Source: Galerina marginata (taxonomy: Eukaryota; Basidiomycota; Agaricomycetes; Agaricales; Galerinaceae). Taken from it: DNA of 64,000 bases. How positions within the stretch are numbered: position 1 is the stretch's first letter; the number at the start of each line of letters is the position of its first letter. The notes beneath the pieces are model-generated. The model did not search any database. It was not told the origin of the DNA and worked only from the letters and a program-made list of their open reading frames with translations. The DNA is taken from the NCBI GenBank assembly GCA_023014335.1, contig JAECYW010000005.1:1612001-1676000 (forward strand), in the 5' to 3' direction. A program made the translations under genes and the position numbers. Shown here in pieces: positions 47,725 to 60,953 of the stretch.

Positions 47725-50700
47725 GGTTCTTGATAGTTGTGGTGGTGGTGGTTTGGAGTAAGTTGGTAGTTTATCTGTGGGGCGGGCGGGTGGAGTGGAG
47801 GATGATGTAGGTTTGGGGGATCCCGTGCTCGGTGAGGAAATGAGAGAACGTAAATACGATCACTCTACAATGCCCGCTGTCGCTCGCTTTGCCGAAGCCG
47901 TCGGGCTAAATGGGAAGAAGAACAGGAGGCCCGAGGAAGGAACGCCTTGAGTGGCACTAAAAGTCTGACACTGACAATCGCCCTGGTCGTAGTTGTCGTG
48001 CAAGACGCGCAGCACCCCAGGGAATCCTGCCCCGAAAATGCCAGTGATCACCCGTCCAAATCTAATAACCTCCAGTAACGCGGCGAATCTCCCACTGCCC
48101 AGCCTATACCAAGCTATCCGCACACACGCTGATCTTCACCTCGTGAACGTGTCAAGTAATGCCTCCCTCGAAGTGGGGGTGAGATGACCAGTTGCTAGTT
48201 CCACTGACTACTTGGGATGCTGCGCGTGTCCCAAAAATAAGTGAACTGCTACTCACGTCGTACGACACGATTATAATGACTGACCGAGGAACTCTATAAA
48301 TAACTCTCCACGCCTCAATTTAGAGCAAGAGTGGTGAGGAAGAACTCCTTGGAACTGGAGTCGGACAATAGGAATAGTAAAGTGGTAAGAACGGATAAGG
48401 TAGCGCAGCTACGAGGTCGAAGGGTATCAAAAGAAACAGGGTATGAGCTTGAGGATGGCGTAGCAATCGTGAAATGGTGACGGATTTTTCCTACAAATCT
48501 TGGCCAAATGTGTGCAGATCACAATTAACAATTTCCACGGATGTCGTCATAACCGATCAGTTTCTGCAGGACCTTCCAATTGCGTGGCAAATTGAGGGTA
48601 AAATCCGGACACGGCAGAACTTGAACTGCTTGACATGCATGACACAGGAATACGAAATGGGTCGCCTCATCCCGGCTGTTGCTTTCTACCACATAGTTGG
48701 CTTCCTTAGCTTTCCTCAGTCTACCATTTCGAAGACTCCCCTACTCACTCTCGGGCTTGTAATTTGCTTCCAAGACCTGGGATTTTTCTAAAGCCAAGTC
48801 TAAAGCTCAAGATCTGATCATCGACTCTTGTTCTTTTATTCGCATCGCAGCCCATCTCTCTATCGACTCGTCGCTTCGTCATGAGACGGATGCACAGTCA
48901 ACCTCCCACGTCCCTACTTACACTTCCATGACAATTACAGATTCCTCAGTCGAAGACTCTGTAGGTTGGTGGCCTCATGATATAACCATCCTCGCTCTCC
49001 CAGCTCTCCTGTCTGCTGCAGAAGGGATTCCGATCGCTTGGCCCAATGAAATCTGCTGTCGGTGGCTCACTTTCGTGTTGAAAGCTGTGAATTCTTAGGC
49101 AGATAACCTCTATCTGGGAGCTCAGAATGGGACACTTCTGAAATTGAAGTCTTCGCAATTCGTACTTACTACCAAAGCCGACAAGGAGACCAGCCAGCCA
49201 AATCGATCGTTAGTACAACTATCGCACCGCTTGTAGTATCGAAATTTATAAGTCGCTCACTACAGATGAATCCCTTGGCATGCTTTGGTTCAAAGTGAGA
49301 GTCGAGTGAGAGTCCACAAGGAGGGCACGTGATTTATTAGGCGCTTAAGAATTGATAGCCGCCGGAATCATACTATGGTGGCCACAAACCCTGAACAAGC
49401 CACAACGTATTGCACCTCGAAACTTCGGGTTATATTGGTGTACTCTAGGCGAGCTAGAGATCTTTCCTTGGCCGTACGATCGGTTTTCGTTCACACAAAA
49501 GCCTGACCGCAGCCTGACGACTCTTACTTCTACGACTTCCTCTTGACTCGTTCTTTTATGCAACTCAATGTATAGAACTATCATACGCAATCTCACCACC
49601 GTGAGCAAAGAGTCCTGCGATCTATAGAGACAGAATTTACTGAAGGGCTTTCGACTGGACAATCAGAAGCTCTCTCGCAATCCGAGTCGAAAATGGCCGC
49701 TACGGCAACGCAGCCCTCATTTCAGCCACCCCACATTTCTTTCTAGGGCACTCGATTCCGTGCTAGATCTCTACTTCCTACGTGAGTGTTCCAAATTCGG
49801 CCGTACAGCTTTTTTGGTTTATTATTAGTATCCTTAGCGTTGGAATTATGTCGGCATTGCGTCCAGCGACGATTCGAGGATATCTCATGAAGTATTAAGT
49901 ATCAAAGCAAGCCCACAGGTATCAAATCCCTCATCCATAACTTGTACTATCATTCTCTTAAGGATGTAGAGCCCTTACCCAGCCCTTACACCCGCAACTG
50001 TTAAGGATATCGACATGTCATGCGCTGCAAGATATCCCTGGTAATTTTAATTTCCTCGAAATCGAGGGCGACCTCCAGTGGCTGAAGCGATAGAAAACTA
50101 AGAATCTTTATCTAGAGTCGAGTGTCACTTTTTATTTTGAGGGTGAGGAGAACCCGCTGCGGGGCTGTACGCTCGTTTGGGATGGGAATGCGGAGCTGCT
50201 AAGGAACTCGGATGGGGTGCTCGGTTTAAATAAATAGGATTATTGGGAGACTGGGAAGCGTTTTCGAAATCTAATTTCAGCGCCGAGTAGATTAAAATAA
50301 GCTGGCACATAGCTACCTTAGAGATTAGAATATTGTCTATCGCGAAGAAACGCGCAGCAGCCAAAAAAGCCGGTGTCGCCTTGTATGAAATCCAACGGCT
50401 GCCTCGGCGAGTGAGATTTTCCAAACGACGTTCTGTGAACAAAGGATTAAAATAGGACAATAACAGGTCTATTTAAGTTCCTTGGAAAGATCATCCCCCT
50501 ACAAGGGTCGGCGCCTAAAATAGCAATCGTGGTGCCGTTAACGTAACATGGCTCATGATATCATTCCCGACAGACTTCGTGGGGAAGCTCGAAAAAGACA
50601 CAGATACCAGAAAATAGCGACAGATAGCACCCCAGATTAGTAGGAATTTATAGAACCCCGTGGTAGACCGACTGGGGAATGAAAATAGGTTTTCGCTCGT

Positions 50701-51821
50701 TCGGGACGCCAGACGTCAGTGACCAGAAGCGCATTGAAGGATGCCGAGCAGTTTGCAGCTCCTAAGAATGATTGCATTATTTTTGCAACGTCAAGCATAT
50801 CATCTAGTGGCGGACTGGATTGATGAATTAACCGCATCGCCCTGAGATTGCTATACATTCGCATTCATGAAGTCGTCCAAAAGAGTCACTGAGAACATGC
50901 GCCTGTATCTTTATTATCTCGAACTTGGATGAAGACTTTTGGAGGCAGCCAGATACCGAAATCCAGCTGTTTTTGTCCTGGAGGGCGCTCGCCTGTGCTC
51001 ATGTGCTGATCAGCAAGGTGCACGAAACATGTACGAGCTAGAAGGATCGGATGTACCGGCTTCTTGATGACCTCTTGATCGTACAAGCATCATGATGCCG
51101 CCAGGTTTGGGCTGTAGGGATTCCGTACTCGGCGGCAAGTCGGTATTGAGTTTACACCCCAGAAAATTCGTGGAAATACTTTTACTCGACCAACGACAGG
51201 CCAGACCTCCAGGGATCAATATCGCAGTAGAGATCGTTATAGCCGCCGTATCGAAGCCGTATCCTGAGAGAGTCCTGAGAGTTAATAAGAAATTCTACAC
51301 CACAGCGACAACCAGGCTTTTTGGATGCTTTTGCGGAGTGAATCTAGCAGACGGTCGACCGCGGCTAGTTGGCATCGCCTTCCAGTGCGAAACGCGAGAA
51401 ATAAGCTTGTCAGGGCCAGCGCGTGACGGTGACGGAGCGGGAGGTCGGGTGGGTGGACCGCGTGACATTGACAGACGGTTCCTTGATCTCGGCGTTGAGT
51501 CCAAATGTGCTTGAGAAAAGACAAACAAATCCCTGTTCACACCGGATCCTTGGCATGTGGGTTTCAACGTCTGTCCATTGACGTCCACGACAAGGGAGGA
51601 CTCACCCTCGTTCTTGCGTTGGCACTGCTTGTATCCTATAGACGGTCAGTCCTTCATATCCCAAATAGCCTCGTCTGCTCATCCGTCATCTTACTTTCAA
51701 TCCAGACTTTGAGGCGGTGATATTCCAGGGATCACACGTCTTTTATCTCTTACACATCACCCCTACCACACTCTTTTGGCCTTACGCTCTTTATATCGAT
51801 CCTTGCGATCGCCCCCACACC
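47725..51821. other. Gene-poor region of about 4.1 kb
   Basis: No frame with a recognisable domain. Candidates looked at were minus 47860-48123 (87 codons), minus 50125-50460 (111 codons) and plus 51092-51514 (140 codons). None has an ATG with family features. Relics of old repeats or unannotated non-coding transcripts are possible, but nothing can be shown by eye. Confidence 0.4.
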
Positions 51822-53137
51822 ATGTTCACCCCTCCTCCTTCCCCCAACCCGCCCCGACGGAAGGAACTTCCAGACTCGGAAACGACGCCTCTTTCCAACG
51901 AGAGCATGGAGGACTCTCTGCGGCACTCTTCCCTTTACCCACAGGACGTCAAGCGAAGGATTGGGCGACGTTTTCGATGGGCGGTATTATCAGTACCGCT
52001 GATTGTAGTTTTTCTTACTTTCTGCTTTGGCTATACGACGGGGCGCGTCACTCCAGAGTCGTCTAGCCCGCTACCGCCACTATCTTGGCACGGCCTGCTG
52101 TCAGAAGGCTCACCACTGCGACACCACAAGAGGAATCCAGAGCCAGAACCTCAGCTACAAGCGACGACGCTCAGTCTTCAGACTGCTGCTTCACCCACTT
52201 CGGGCTCTAGTGCTCCTGTACCTTCGTCATCGGGGACACCGGTCTCTCAGCAGACCGTGCCTATCATACCAAGCGCGCCACCAACACTTCCAACGCCATT
52301 TCCCCAACCCTTCGATGGCAGTATCGCCCAAAATTTCTCTAGTGTATCATGTTCCAATTTTTTTGCGAACATGACGAACACTACACCTTTCCGCTCATGC
52401 CGCCCTTTTTCCCTGCTTCTTGGGAGCTCGACCCAATTTATTAACGTAAGACCCGACGTCATTTTTGTCCTTCCCAATCTAACACTTTTCAGCAGGCCCA
52501 AACGAACCTGACGCTCATGAACTCAATTATCTGGGGAACTTGTAACACGACTACAGACTATAACCAATGCCAAGCGAATATGAACTGGTTCGCGTCGACG
52601 CTGAAGACCTCGTGCGTCCAGGAATTAAAGGACCTCAACACAATGGTTGTTAGTACGCTTATGGGTACGGGTCCATATATCATCAAAAATTTCACAATCT
52701 GATGCCAAGCCTCTCATTTCGCAGCTCTGAACGCCTTCCAAGTCATGCACGACGTCGCTTGCGAAGCAGATCCAAGCTCTGATACTTACTGTTACCTGAA
52801 CGCAGTTCGGAACTCTAATCCGTCGGATTCGTACTACTACCAACTGCCGCTTGGTATACCGCTGCCAAAATCCTCTGTACCAACTTGCTCCGCATGTGCT
52901 AAGAGCGTCATGGGCATTTACGCAACGGCGCTGCAAGACGCTACGACGGGGCCACTGCTCACTGGTTTACAGTCAACCTACGAGTCTTCTGCTCGACTAT
53001 CGGTGCAGTTTTGCGGCTCTGGATTTGCAAACACCGCCCTCGTCAATGCGGCACTATCAACGGTGCGCAGATCGTCAGCGCTGCTCGCAGGATTCCTCGG
53101 CGCGTTTGTTGGGATAATCTCAGCACAGCTATCATGA
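51822..53137 (+). CDS. DUF7729-family membrane-anchored extracellular protein
   Basis: ATG at 51822, three exons with introns at 52446-52492 (47 nt) and 52665-52724. The N-terminus is cytosolic (MFTPPPSPNPPRRKELPDSE). One transmembrane segment (AVLSVPLIVVFLTFCFGYTT) follows at about residues 50-70, then a Ser/Pro/Thr-rich stalk. The cysteine-rich domain has the family pattern CSNFFANMTNTTPFRSCRPF, NSIIWGTCNTTTDYNQCQAN, MNWFASTLKTSCVQELKDLN, then CYLNAVRN and YYQLPLGIPLPKSSVPTCSA. It ends in a hydrophobic tail (LLAGFLGAFVGIISAQLS) that could be a GPI-addition or second membrane signal. This is the basidiomycete DUF7729 family; its function is unknown, probably at the cell surface. The many NxT/S sites fit an extracellular domain. 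Confidence 0.82.
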
Positions 53138-55129
53138 CAGCTACCCATCTGATTCATGCTACCCGTCCTTCTCTCCCCCGCTGATGATTTATCATTGCTC
53201 TTCATCTTACTATTATTTGCTATCTTTTTAAGCCTGGGGTTATTAGGAGTTCTTCATAACTATCTTCACATCGTGTTTTATTTTACCAAACTATTCCTAG
53301 GAACTTTGGGCGGAGGGGGACAAACAGCACACGGACATTGCTTCCATCAGTGTCGTAGTGGAATTTTTTATCCTATTTATTAACATTCTATTTTCTACAT
53401 CCTTCCTTGCATTCCCATTTCTCCTCGGCACCCACCCATCAGCCAGCCCACCGCCCACACGGCACACGCAGCACAGACCCATTTTTCCCATGCGTGCAGC
53501 ATTCGCATTCTCCCAAGCCGCCATTCGCCCATGGCCATCAAGTGTGGACGACAAATGACTTCCACTATCCCACACAAGCGACAATACGCCCTGACCGCCC
53601 CGACCGCCTTTCGAGCCTTCGGCGACTCGCCTTGGGACGTGGATCACCCATCCCATCCCACCTCATCTCCGTTGCCCATCTCATCTGTCGACTGGGCCGC
53701 CCACACACGCCAGCGCCTGCCTTCAGCTCTTCTTTCCCATCCCCCCTTGGTCTTTTGACGGCGGCTGTCAACGGTCAATGGTGTAACGGCGTGCTTGCGG
53801 CGTTCGCTCGTGCTCGTGTCATCATTCATTCCCTTTGCATTGCGCTTTTCTCTTTACCCGCTGTAGATAAGTAGATTAGGCAGTTCCCTGTCTCCAATTA
53901 CTTTAGTCAATGTCCCGATAGTTAAACAATCAGCATTGTCCAATCTATCTCTGTAGCCCGAATCGCAGCCCATGACCGCATGAAGGTTGACGCGTTAACG
54001 TCGTACCCTTGTGGATTTATAAACCCTGTGTAAACTTCGCAGTTCCTTGAGTAGACACCATGCTGCCTTGTTTCTTTTGTAGGCGGGCTTTCTCATGATC
54101 AACTTTCTACTGAGGCTTGAATGGCAGCTGTCGTTCAGACGACAAGATTGGCGAGGGACCGCCCGTCTGACGTCCGTCTGGTCGCTCGGTGATGTTCGAG
54201 CTTCTACTTTACCGGTGCCAGTGTCGAGATAAATACGAATAAGAAACGAGAGTTGGCTCTCCGGTCCCGGATGATCATAACATACTATGCAGATTTTTTT
54301 TCGCCTGGCTTCAATTTCTTTTCACTTTTTCTTTTCTTTTTCTCCCGGATTTGGTGGATGCCGGGGTGGCGGACCGCAAACCTTCATGTCAAGCACGCGC
54401 AAATATAGCTTAGAAACCGAGGCCAAGTTCAGCTTCGCCTTTCACTGGCTCGTTCACAGTGTGCTCCTCTTCTCTAATTCTAGCTTCTCTTATCTCCTAT
54501 ATTTTAAAACCTATATCCATCTCTCCAATGATGTCCAAAATCTTGAAAATAGACTCGGATGTAGCGGGTGACTCGGACGCGTCATGGTCTGTCATCATTT
54601 TTGGTGATATGTACTCGTCCTACGCGACTGGAAGATGCATTCTTGCTTTGACGCGTCGAAGAATGATGGTTGCGATTTCCCTGGTCCACACGCTTGCCCT
54701 AATCGATTAATTATTTATCAGTCCAAGTCAAGTGGAGTCTTGTTCTCTTCGTCCATGTATTTCGGGTTGAAGTTGGACGACTCAAAGGACAGGCTCCCCG
54801 ACAGCCGAGATCGCCCAGCAGCACAGCCTGAGCCGTAGCTTGAGGATCCCCGCGTCATCGACGCCGCACCACTCGTGTAAGCCACCTAGTTCTATTTCTA
54901 TTTCAAGCCAGCCTATTGCCCAGATGATGCGAACTTCACACCCCGGAGAGACTCACGCGTTGCTCAGCGCACGCGTTCTCGGTGAAACCCCAGACTTTGT
55001 GGTCTGCTCTGGTATATTCCTGTCGTGCACATCGTGTTGTGGCAGGAGGAACCGCTCAGGCCCTGGTCAAGAACGGAAAGCTGATGGCTTTATGGCAAAG
55101 GCAATGTCAGGAAGCATGATATGCAAGCT

Positions 55130-55437
55130 TACTTGTTGTCCATTCTTTTTGACAGGCTGCGCACCGATGTTCTCCATGATTCCTTCACTTTGCTCTGTCC
55201 AGGATTACAATAACCGAAATTTAGGATCTGGATCTGGCACGGGGTAGTTGTTGTAGCAAAGGTACTATGAAATGCGTGTCGTCTGCCGTGGTTTTTTCGT
55301 ATGTTTTCGTATTTCTTGAATTCACGTCGCTCATACTTCGACGCCGTTACCCCAGCAGCAAAGATCCCCGCACTTCCGTTGGATCCGAATGGATGTCGAG
55401 GCGCTTGTGAGTGAAGAGAGCGCAAGAACGATGTCAA
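55130..55437 (-). other. Possible exon pair of an unknown minus-strand gene
   Basis: One stretch reads GSAGIFAAGVTASKYERREF then KKYENIRKNHGRRHAFH. A GT-AG intron (gtacct...gacag, about 55192-55270) joins it in frame to QSEGIMENIGAQPVKKNGQQ, which ends at a gtaagc donor near 55131. The composition looks like a small basic protein, perhaps mitochondrial. I found no ATG exon upstream or terminal exon downstream and recognise no family. It may be a decayed gene. Confidence 0.3.
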
Positions 55438-55944
55438 GTTGGTATCCCTCTCTCCCCAACGGACTCAATCATTGACCACCATTCTCTCGAATTGACGTCT
55501 TGCTTTTCGCATAAGCCCTCAACGAGTAGCTTGTGAGCGTTCGCCTTTTAAGGGTCCACCACCCGTTTGTTCAAAATTTGACTTTTCTCTTGATCCAGGC
55601 CGCTTGAGGCAGTATTATTTTCCCCTCCCAATGGACAATATAAATGGATTTTTTTTTTAAATTATTATTTTCCCCGAGGTCTCGACGCTTCCAGGTGTAC
55701 CGCTTCTTCTGATTGTCTGTTTGGCAATCTCCGGTCTCTTTCTGACTGGTTTGAAGGTGTCGATAAAGAGAGCGTCGATTTGATTACGATGTGCTATTCA
55801 CTTTCCTTTGATTTCTTCTCTTCCGCCTACGATATGCGAATTTCATGCTATTATATCTGTCGTCCTCTACTTGATGAAACGAATCCTCTGGCCTCAGCAT
55901 AGTCTTCTTCGCGCTGTCAACGCTATACTCCTGGAAAACAAAGT

Positions 55945-56150
55945 TATGTTCATGAAAAAGCTATCGGTAGCAGGGGACACAGCTAGGTCTCGCGGTGGTT
56001 CTGCCAGATCTGGTTCGAATTTGATCTGGGATTCGACACGCGCTGATGCAGGGCCTTTCTACCTCGCTGAAGACGATGTTTAACAGATTTACTTCGTTAT
56101 TTAACATCGATCATATCTGGAGTACAAGTTGGTTACTGTCTGGGTGCAGA
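55945..56150 (+). pseudogene. Decayed partial copy of BTA1
   Basis: The sequence tracks BTA1 at about 58050-58260 with many mismatches. Shared blocks include cggtggttctg (at about 55993 and 58097), ttggttcga followed by tttgatc, and a block around acag, ttcatctcgg-type sequence and gatcatat. The order of the blocks and the intron position are the same in both. Stops and indels break the frame. No other part of BTA1 was recognised nearby. Confidence 0.65.
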
Positions 56151-57101
56151 AGAAAAGTTGAAGCAACTTCTATGACAGCTACCTGTGCGTTGGGTCGCGA
56201 AATCGAAGAACGGAAGGAGAATCGTCACTGTCTTACAAGGGGTTCCGGTTATCGCTCTAGCAGGGGTATCAATGCTCGGGGTGGACAAAATACCGGTGAG
56301 TTAACGGCGGTTCATGAATGCTGGACGATGAGGGCCCAGGCAGCGACGCAGTTGTCGTCGTAGTCTCGATATCAATCTGCCTCGACGACGACAAGATCTT
56401 AAGATGTGTTTAGATTCAGATGGTGCTGCTGGGATCAACACACAGGAGGAGGCAATGGAAGCGGAGGCCTTTCAAACTTCATGGGGACCTACGTCGGTTC
56501 CCTAACTCGAGCAGCTGGGGCATGTAGTAGGTAGTAGTTCGTAGCTCGACAATAAAGAAGTTATAGAAAAAAGAAAAACTTCGGGTGGAAACGAACCACA
56601 CTGAAAGACGGCGTCCCGTTCTGCGTCCCGTTCTGGTCGTCAATAGTATTGACACATGGTCGTATGTCTTTATCTTTACAAGCAATCGCAATGAAAAGCC
56701 GCACAGGGGAGAAGATTAAGAGCCGTGTATTTGGTCTTGTTGTTCAAATCCTTCCGATCGCACGTTTGCGAAGGCAGGGCCCAGTTCTTGTATGTACTGA
56801 CCACCACCACGCCAACAGGGAACTTTGTCCGACCTTTGTGATGGTGGCGATTAGACCCAACGTTCACCCGTGAACTAGCTTTCCCGCCTCTTACTCGCCG
56901 TGCACTTTGCACGTTTGTCGCTTCTACAACGCGAATAAGCGTGCCTCGTGCGCGTTCTGGTTCACGTTCACAATCTTATCGTTCTCTTTCGAACCAACTT
57001 GAGGCATTAGGGTTATCAAATGGCTCTGCATACAGTACAAGACATGCTCGTCGCTTTTTCTCTGGGCGAATTGACCTTTCGGACCCCTCTGGAAGCCCAC
57101 C

Positions 57102-60100
57102 ATGAGCTCCTTGGAAGCGCTCGACTTTCAAAGGTCTTGAAATATTCACTCCCTCGCATTCTTTGTGGCCTAACTTAACCTTTTCTTGACACAGGCTGCG
57201 GGAGGCCGTGTCCCTCTTTCCGAAGATCTCCACTCTTCCCGGCGCACTGGCGCTTCTGCTTCCATGCTTGGCTATTTCCGTTCTCTTGTCTCGCATGTTC
57301 AGGCCGCAGATCAAGTTCATATGGCACTGTTTCTTTCGCCCCCTCGGCCAGGACAATCAGAAGGCCAATTTAGACAAAGTACACACAGTGGTTCTTTGTC
57401 GAATTCGAATGCCTTCTAATAATGCTTGATAACTCGGCTCGCAGTTCTACAGAGGCCAGGCAGAGGTCTACGATGCGACGAGAAGCGTTCTTCTTCGGGG
57501 CCGTAACACCATGTTGAGTCTCTCGGCGGCTCATCTCCATGAACTTCGCACCGCATCCCCGAACAAACGCCTTGTTTGGGTTGATATTGGAGGGGGGACA
57601 GGTGAGCCCATCTTGTAGTACTTAAGTAAACCGACTACTGTCACTAATTTATTCTTCAGGACACAATATCGAAATGATGGATAAACATTTCCCTATCTCA
57701 TCTTTCGATGCCGTCTACTTGATCGACCTTTGCGACTCCCTGCTGGACGTTGCTCGAAGACGATTTGCGCAGAAAGGATGGAAAAATGTCATCGTCCTCT
57801 GTCAAGATGCCAGCGAGTTTTCACTTCCAGAGTGGACTGATGGCGTCGACCCCAAAGGCAGCGTCGGTTTCATTACTATGAGCTACTCGCTCTCGATGGT
57901 GCTTTTTCCTCTGTAAATCTCCTCCATTTCATTTAAAAATAAGCAGATTCCGAGCTATTATGCTGTTCTTGACCGGATCGAACATGTTCTCTCACCCCAA
58001 GACGGCCTTTTCGGCGTTGTTGACTTTTACACCGCTGGAAAGCAGCCGTCTCTCCACGAGAAGGCCATCGGTGGGTTCAGCAAAGAGTGTGGGTGGCTCT
58101 CCCGGTGGTTCTGGCAAATTTGGTTCGACTTTGATCATGTATGTCCCGAGATTCGACGCACGGTCTTGCTCTTCTATGATGCTTATTTTTAACAGGTTCA
58201 TCTCGGTCCTGCGCGCCGATCATATTTGGAATATAAATTCGGGACTGTCAGTCATTTCAAGTGATTGGATTATTTGCTTATGAGACTTATCGTTGGTTGC
58301 AGGTGAAGAGTTATAATGGCAGAAACACGTTCTTCTTGCCTATCATCGTCGGGATGTAAGTCGCCTTCTCATCCAGCTACTCCTTAACAATCTACTAAAT
58401 TTCCCTCAGCCCATATTATATCTGGCTGGGACGACCCCGCGCATGCGACGTCACACGGTTCTGTCATGCATTTGAAGTCGAAGGCGGCAACACGATCGGC
58501 AATTGCTCGCCTGTTCCATTGAAGGAGTTCAAAGAGACAGAGACTGTCCCACCTCTCGATATTGGCGAACCACAAATGGCTGTGGTCAAAGCGGCGAACG
58601 TCATCAACATCACGCCGCCTTTGAGCTCGTTTCATTATCAAGTTAAGAAGGTATGTGTTCTTTGGACCGCCTGACTCTGTATTAATTGCCATTGAGTAGC
58701 CATGGCGTCTTCCGTACTACGAACAGCCGATACACAAGGAGTTCCGCACTTTTATCTATTCGTTTACTTGGGTGAGTTATCTGTGTACTCCTTGTTAGCT
58801 TCTCTTGAAAGATTTTCAACGCAGGAAGATCCGTTCGAGGATATGAAAGTCCTTGACCTTACATCGGAAGACTCGATGCTGGTTATTACTTCTGCAGGAG
58901 ACAATGCTTTACACTACGCCATATCCGCTCAGCCCAAACGCGTATGCCCTCTATTATCTTTCGGCCCTCCCCGTTGCTAATTGGTGTTCATAGATTCACT
59001 GCGTTGACATGAATCCCTGGTTAGTCTCCCAAAAACATATCCAACCCTTCTCTGATTCACTATATTCTTCAGCCAAGGCCACCTCCTCGAACTAAAGTTA
59101 GCCGCCCTTCAAAGCCTCTCCTATGATGACTTTTTCCTCCTCTTCGGGCACGGTCAACACCCCAACTTCCGCTCCCTGCTGGACTCCCGCCTCTCGCCAC
59201 ACCTTTCCTCCAGCGCCTACCAGTTCTGGCGCGTCAACGACGACGCGTTCTCTACTTCATTCTACATGCACGGGTACAGCGGTCTGGCGCTGCGCCTGGC
59301 CAAGATTATTTTCAAGTTGGCCGGTGTGACGCGGGATGTGGAGGCGCTGTGTGATTCCGATACGCTGGAGGAGCAGGCGAGGATATGGAAGGAGAAGTTG
59401 AGGCCGGTGTTACTTAACCCGGTGGTGGTGGCTCTACTGAAGAGCCCGATGTTTTGCTGGAATGCGCTGGGGGTTCCGCTCAACCAGCGCCGTATGATTT
59501 TGGAAGAGGGGACATTTTATGATTATGTCAAAGATACATTGGACCCGCTGGCGTCGACGTACCTCTTCAAGACTGGGTCTTACTTTTACCTTCTGGTGCA
59601 TACATTCCTGTTCCAATCTTCCTTGCGCAGGCTTGATCCTAATGTGTAAAACTTTCAGAGTCTCCTTGGACACTATACCCCTGCTTCATGCCCCCTTTAT
59701 CTCACGCGCGCAGGCTTTGAGGTGCTGAAGAAGAACGACCTCGAGGCGTTGGACGCGTTCCGTCTTCATACCGAGTCTATCGTCAAGTGAGTCATTCACG
59801 AGTTGGGGCAGTCTTGCTCGAAACTTATGCGGATTATTCGCAGTGTTCTACACGGCCTGTCAAGGTGGTCGTTGACGAGGACCCTAATCATGGATCACCT
59901 CGACTGGTTCAGGCCTGGCGCCGTCGAGGTCGACCAAGAGATTCAAGAGCTCCATCGTGTGACAGCACCTGGCGGTCTCGTTTTTTGGCGGTCGGCTTCA
60001 AAAGAACCTTGGTATAACAAAGTGTTAGTCCTCAATGGTTTTTGGCGCTGCCGATATCTAATCTTGGACATTTCTTCGTTACTAGGTTTATGAAAGCTGG

Positions 60101-60248
60101 CTTCAGGGTGTCTCCCGTCGCAGTCAGACACGGCTCAGAGGCCATCGACATGGTCAACATGTAAGTCGCACTTTTCATGAATGTACACCAGTTATTCATT
60201 CACTGATGTGCCAGGTACCGTTCGTTCTGGCGCGCAGAACGACGCTAA
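57102..60248 (+). CDS. BTA1: Betaine lipid synthase (DGTS synthase), fused BtaB-BtaA type
   Basis: Start at 57102: MSSLEALDFQRLREAVSLFP after splicing of a 32-nt first exon, then a transmembrane segment (GALALLLPCLAISVLLSRMF). The N-terminal half is a SAM methyltransferase: FYRGQAEVYDATRSVLLRGR, WVDIGGGTGHNIEMM (SAM loop), YLIDLCDSLLDVARRRFAQK and GFITMSYSLSM. The C-terminal half is the DUF3419 3-amino-3-carboxypropyl transferase: VLDLTSEDSMLVITSAGDNA, DMNPCQGHLLELKLAALQSL, then EEGTFYDYVKDTLDPLASTY, HTESIVNVLHGLSRWSLTRT and ASKEPWYNKVFMKAGF. It ends YRSFWRAERR at 60248. The enzyme makes diacylglyceryl-trimethylhomoserine, a phosphorus-free membrane lipid often used under phosphate limitation. 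The domain order is the fungal one, the reverse of the algal enzyme. There are many short introns. Confidence 0.92.
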
Positions 60249-60953
60249 CGACATTTACGAATGCTTTAGGCAAATGGATTTGGCAGCTGTGCAGATTTAG
60301 AATTAGAGGTTATGATCATCACGACATTATATGCTGTTTACTTTTACTTCTTTCAGACGGCCCTAAATTGTATTTTATTCTTTCTTTGAATGATGATCTC
60401 GTTATGAAGAACAATAAAAAATGAAATGGTTCAAAACTGCATAAAAGATTTACAAAAGATTCTGAATGCCAAGGGCACGGCCAAAAATACTGGCGTTTTA
60501 ATTTCTGTTCCGTCAGATGGACAAACGCGGCAAGTGAGCCCCAAGGCCTTAATTAAGGAAAACCCGTCTGGGACGGTGGGCCTTCTCGAAAGCTTCGGAC
60601 AGTATTTATTACCAAGTAAGTGCTTACGCCCTCTGTTTGACTAAGTTTCCAGTTAACAGTGAGAAGACAGTGGAATCGGGATAGGTCTGTTGCGGACACA
60701 AGGTGGATTCAGTTATGAGAATGATTAGTGTGCTTACAAATTGTATGTTGTCACTTCCATCATGTCATGCGCTCTTTGGTTCGTAAAAATCTTACAAAAG
60801 CTACAGTTATGACCTATGGCAGCCATGTCGTATTTCTCTTTGATGCGTGGGCTTTACAGGATGAGCTTTTACTATAAAACCTCCCCTAGGAAGCCATGGA
60901 AGTCCCAACAAAACATTTGACTTCTGCCCACTTCTCACTGCACCTTTCGAACA
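60249..60953. other. Intergenic region BTA1 / first old yellow enzyme
   Basis: About 0.7 kb. A 72-codon plus frame at 60426-60644 has no recognisable domain. The region should hold the BTA1 3' end and the promoter of the next gene. Confidence 0.4.

Larger units (their letters stand above)
53138..57101. other. Gene-poor region of about 4 kb with a BTA1 relic
   Basis: Mostly without recognisable coding sequence. It contains a decayed fragment similar to BTA1 (about 55945-56150) and a possible two-exon minus-strand gene piece (about 55130-55437). Both are listed separately. Confidence 0.4.

Noticed and set aside
50125..50460. 111-codon minus-strand frame
   Set aside because: Isolated, no recognisable motif or gene structure.
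51092..51514. 140-codon plus-strand frame upstream of the DUF7729 gene
   Set aside because: A competing frame exists on the other strand and neither shows a domain. It could be leader or intergenic sequence.
60426..60644. 72-codon plus-strand frame between BTA1 and the first old yellow enzyme
   Set aside because: Short, no domain, and in a likely 3' flank or promoter.
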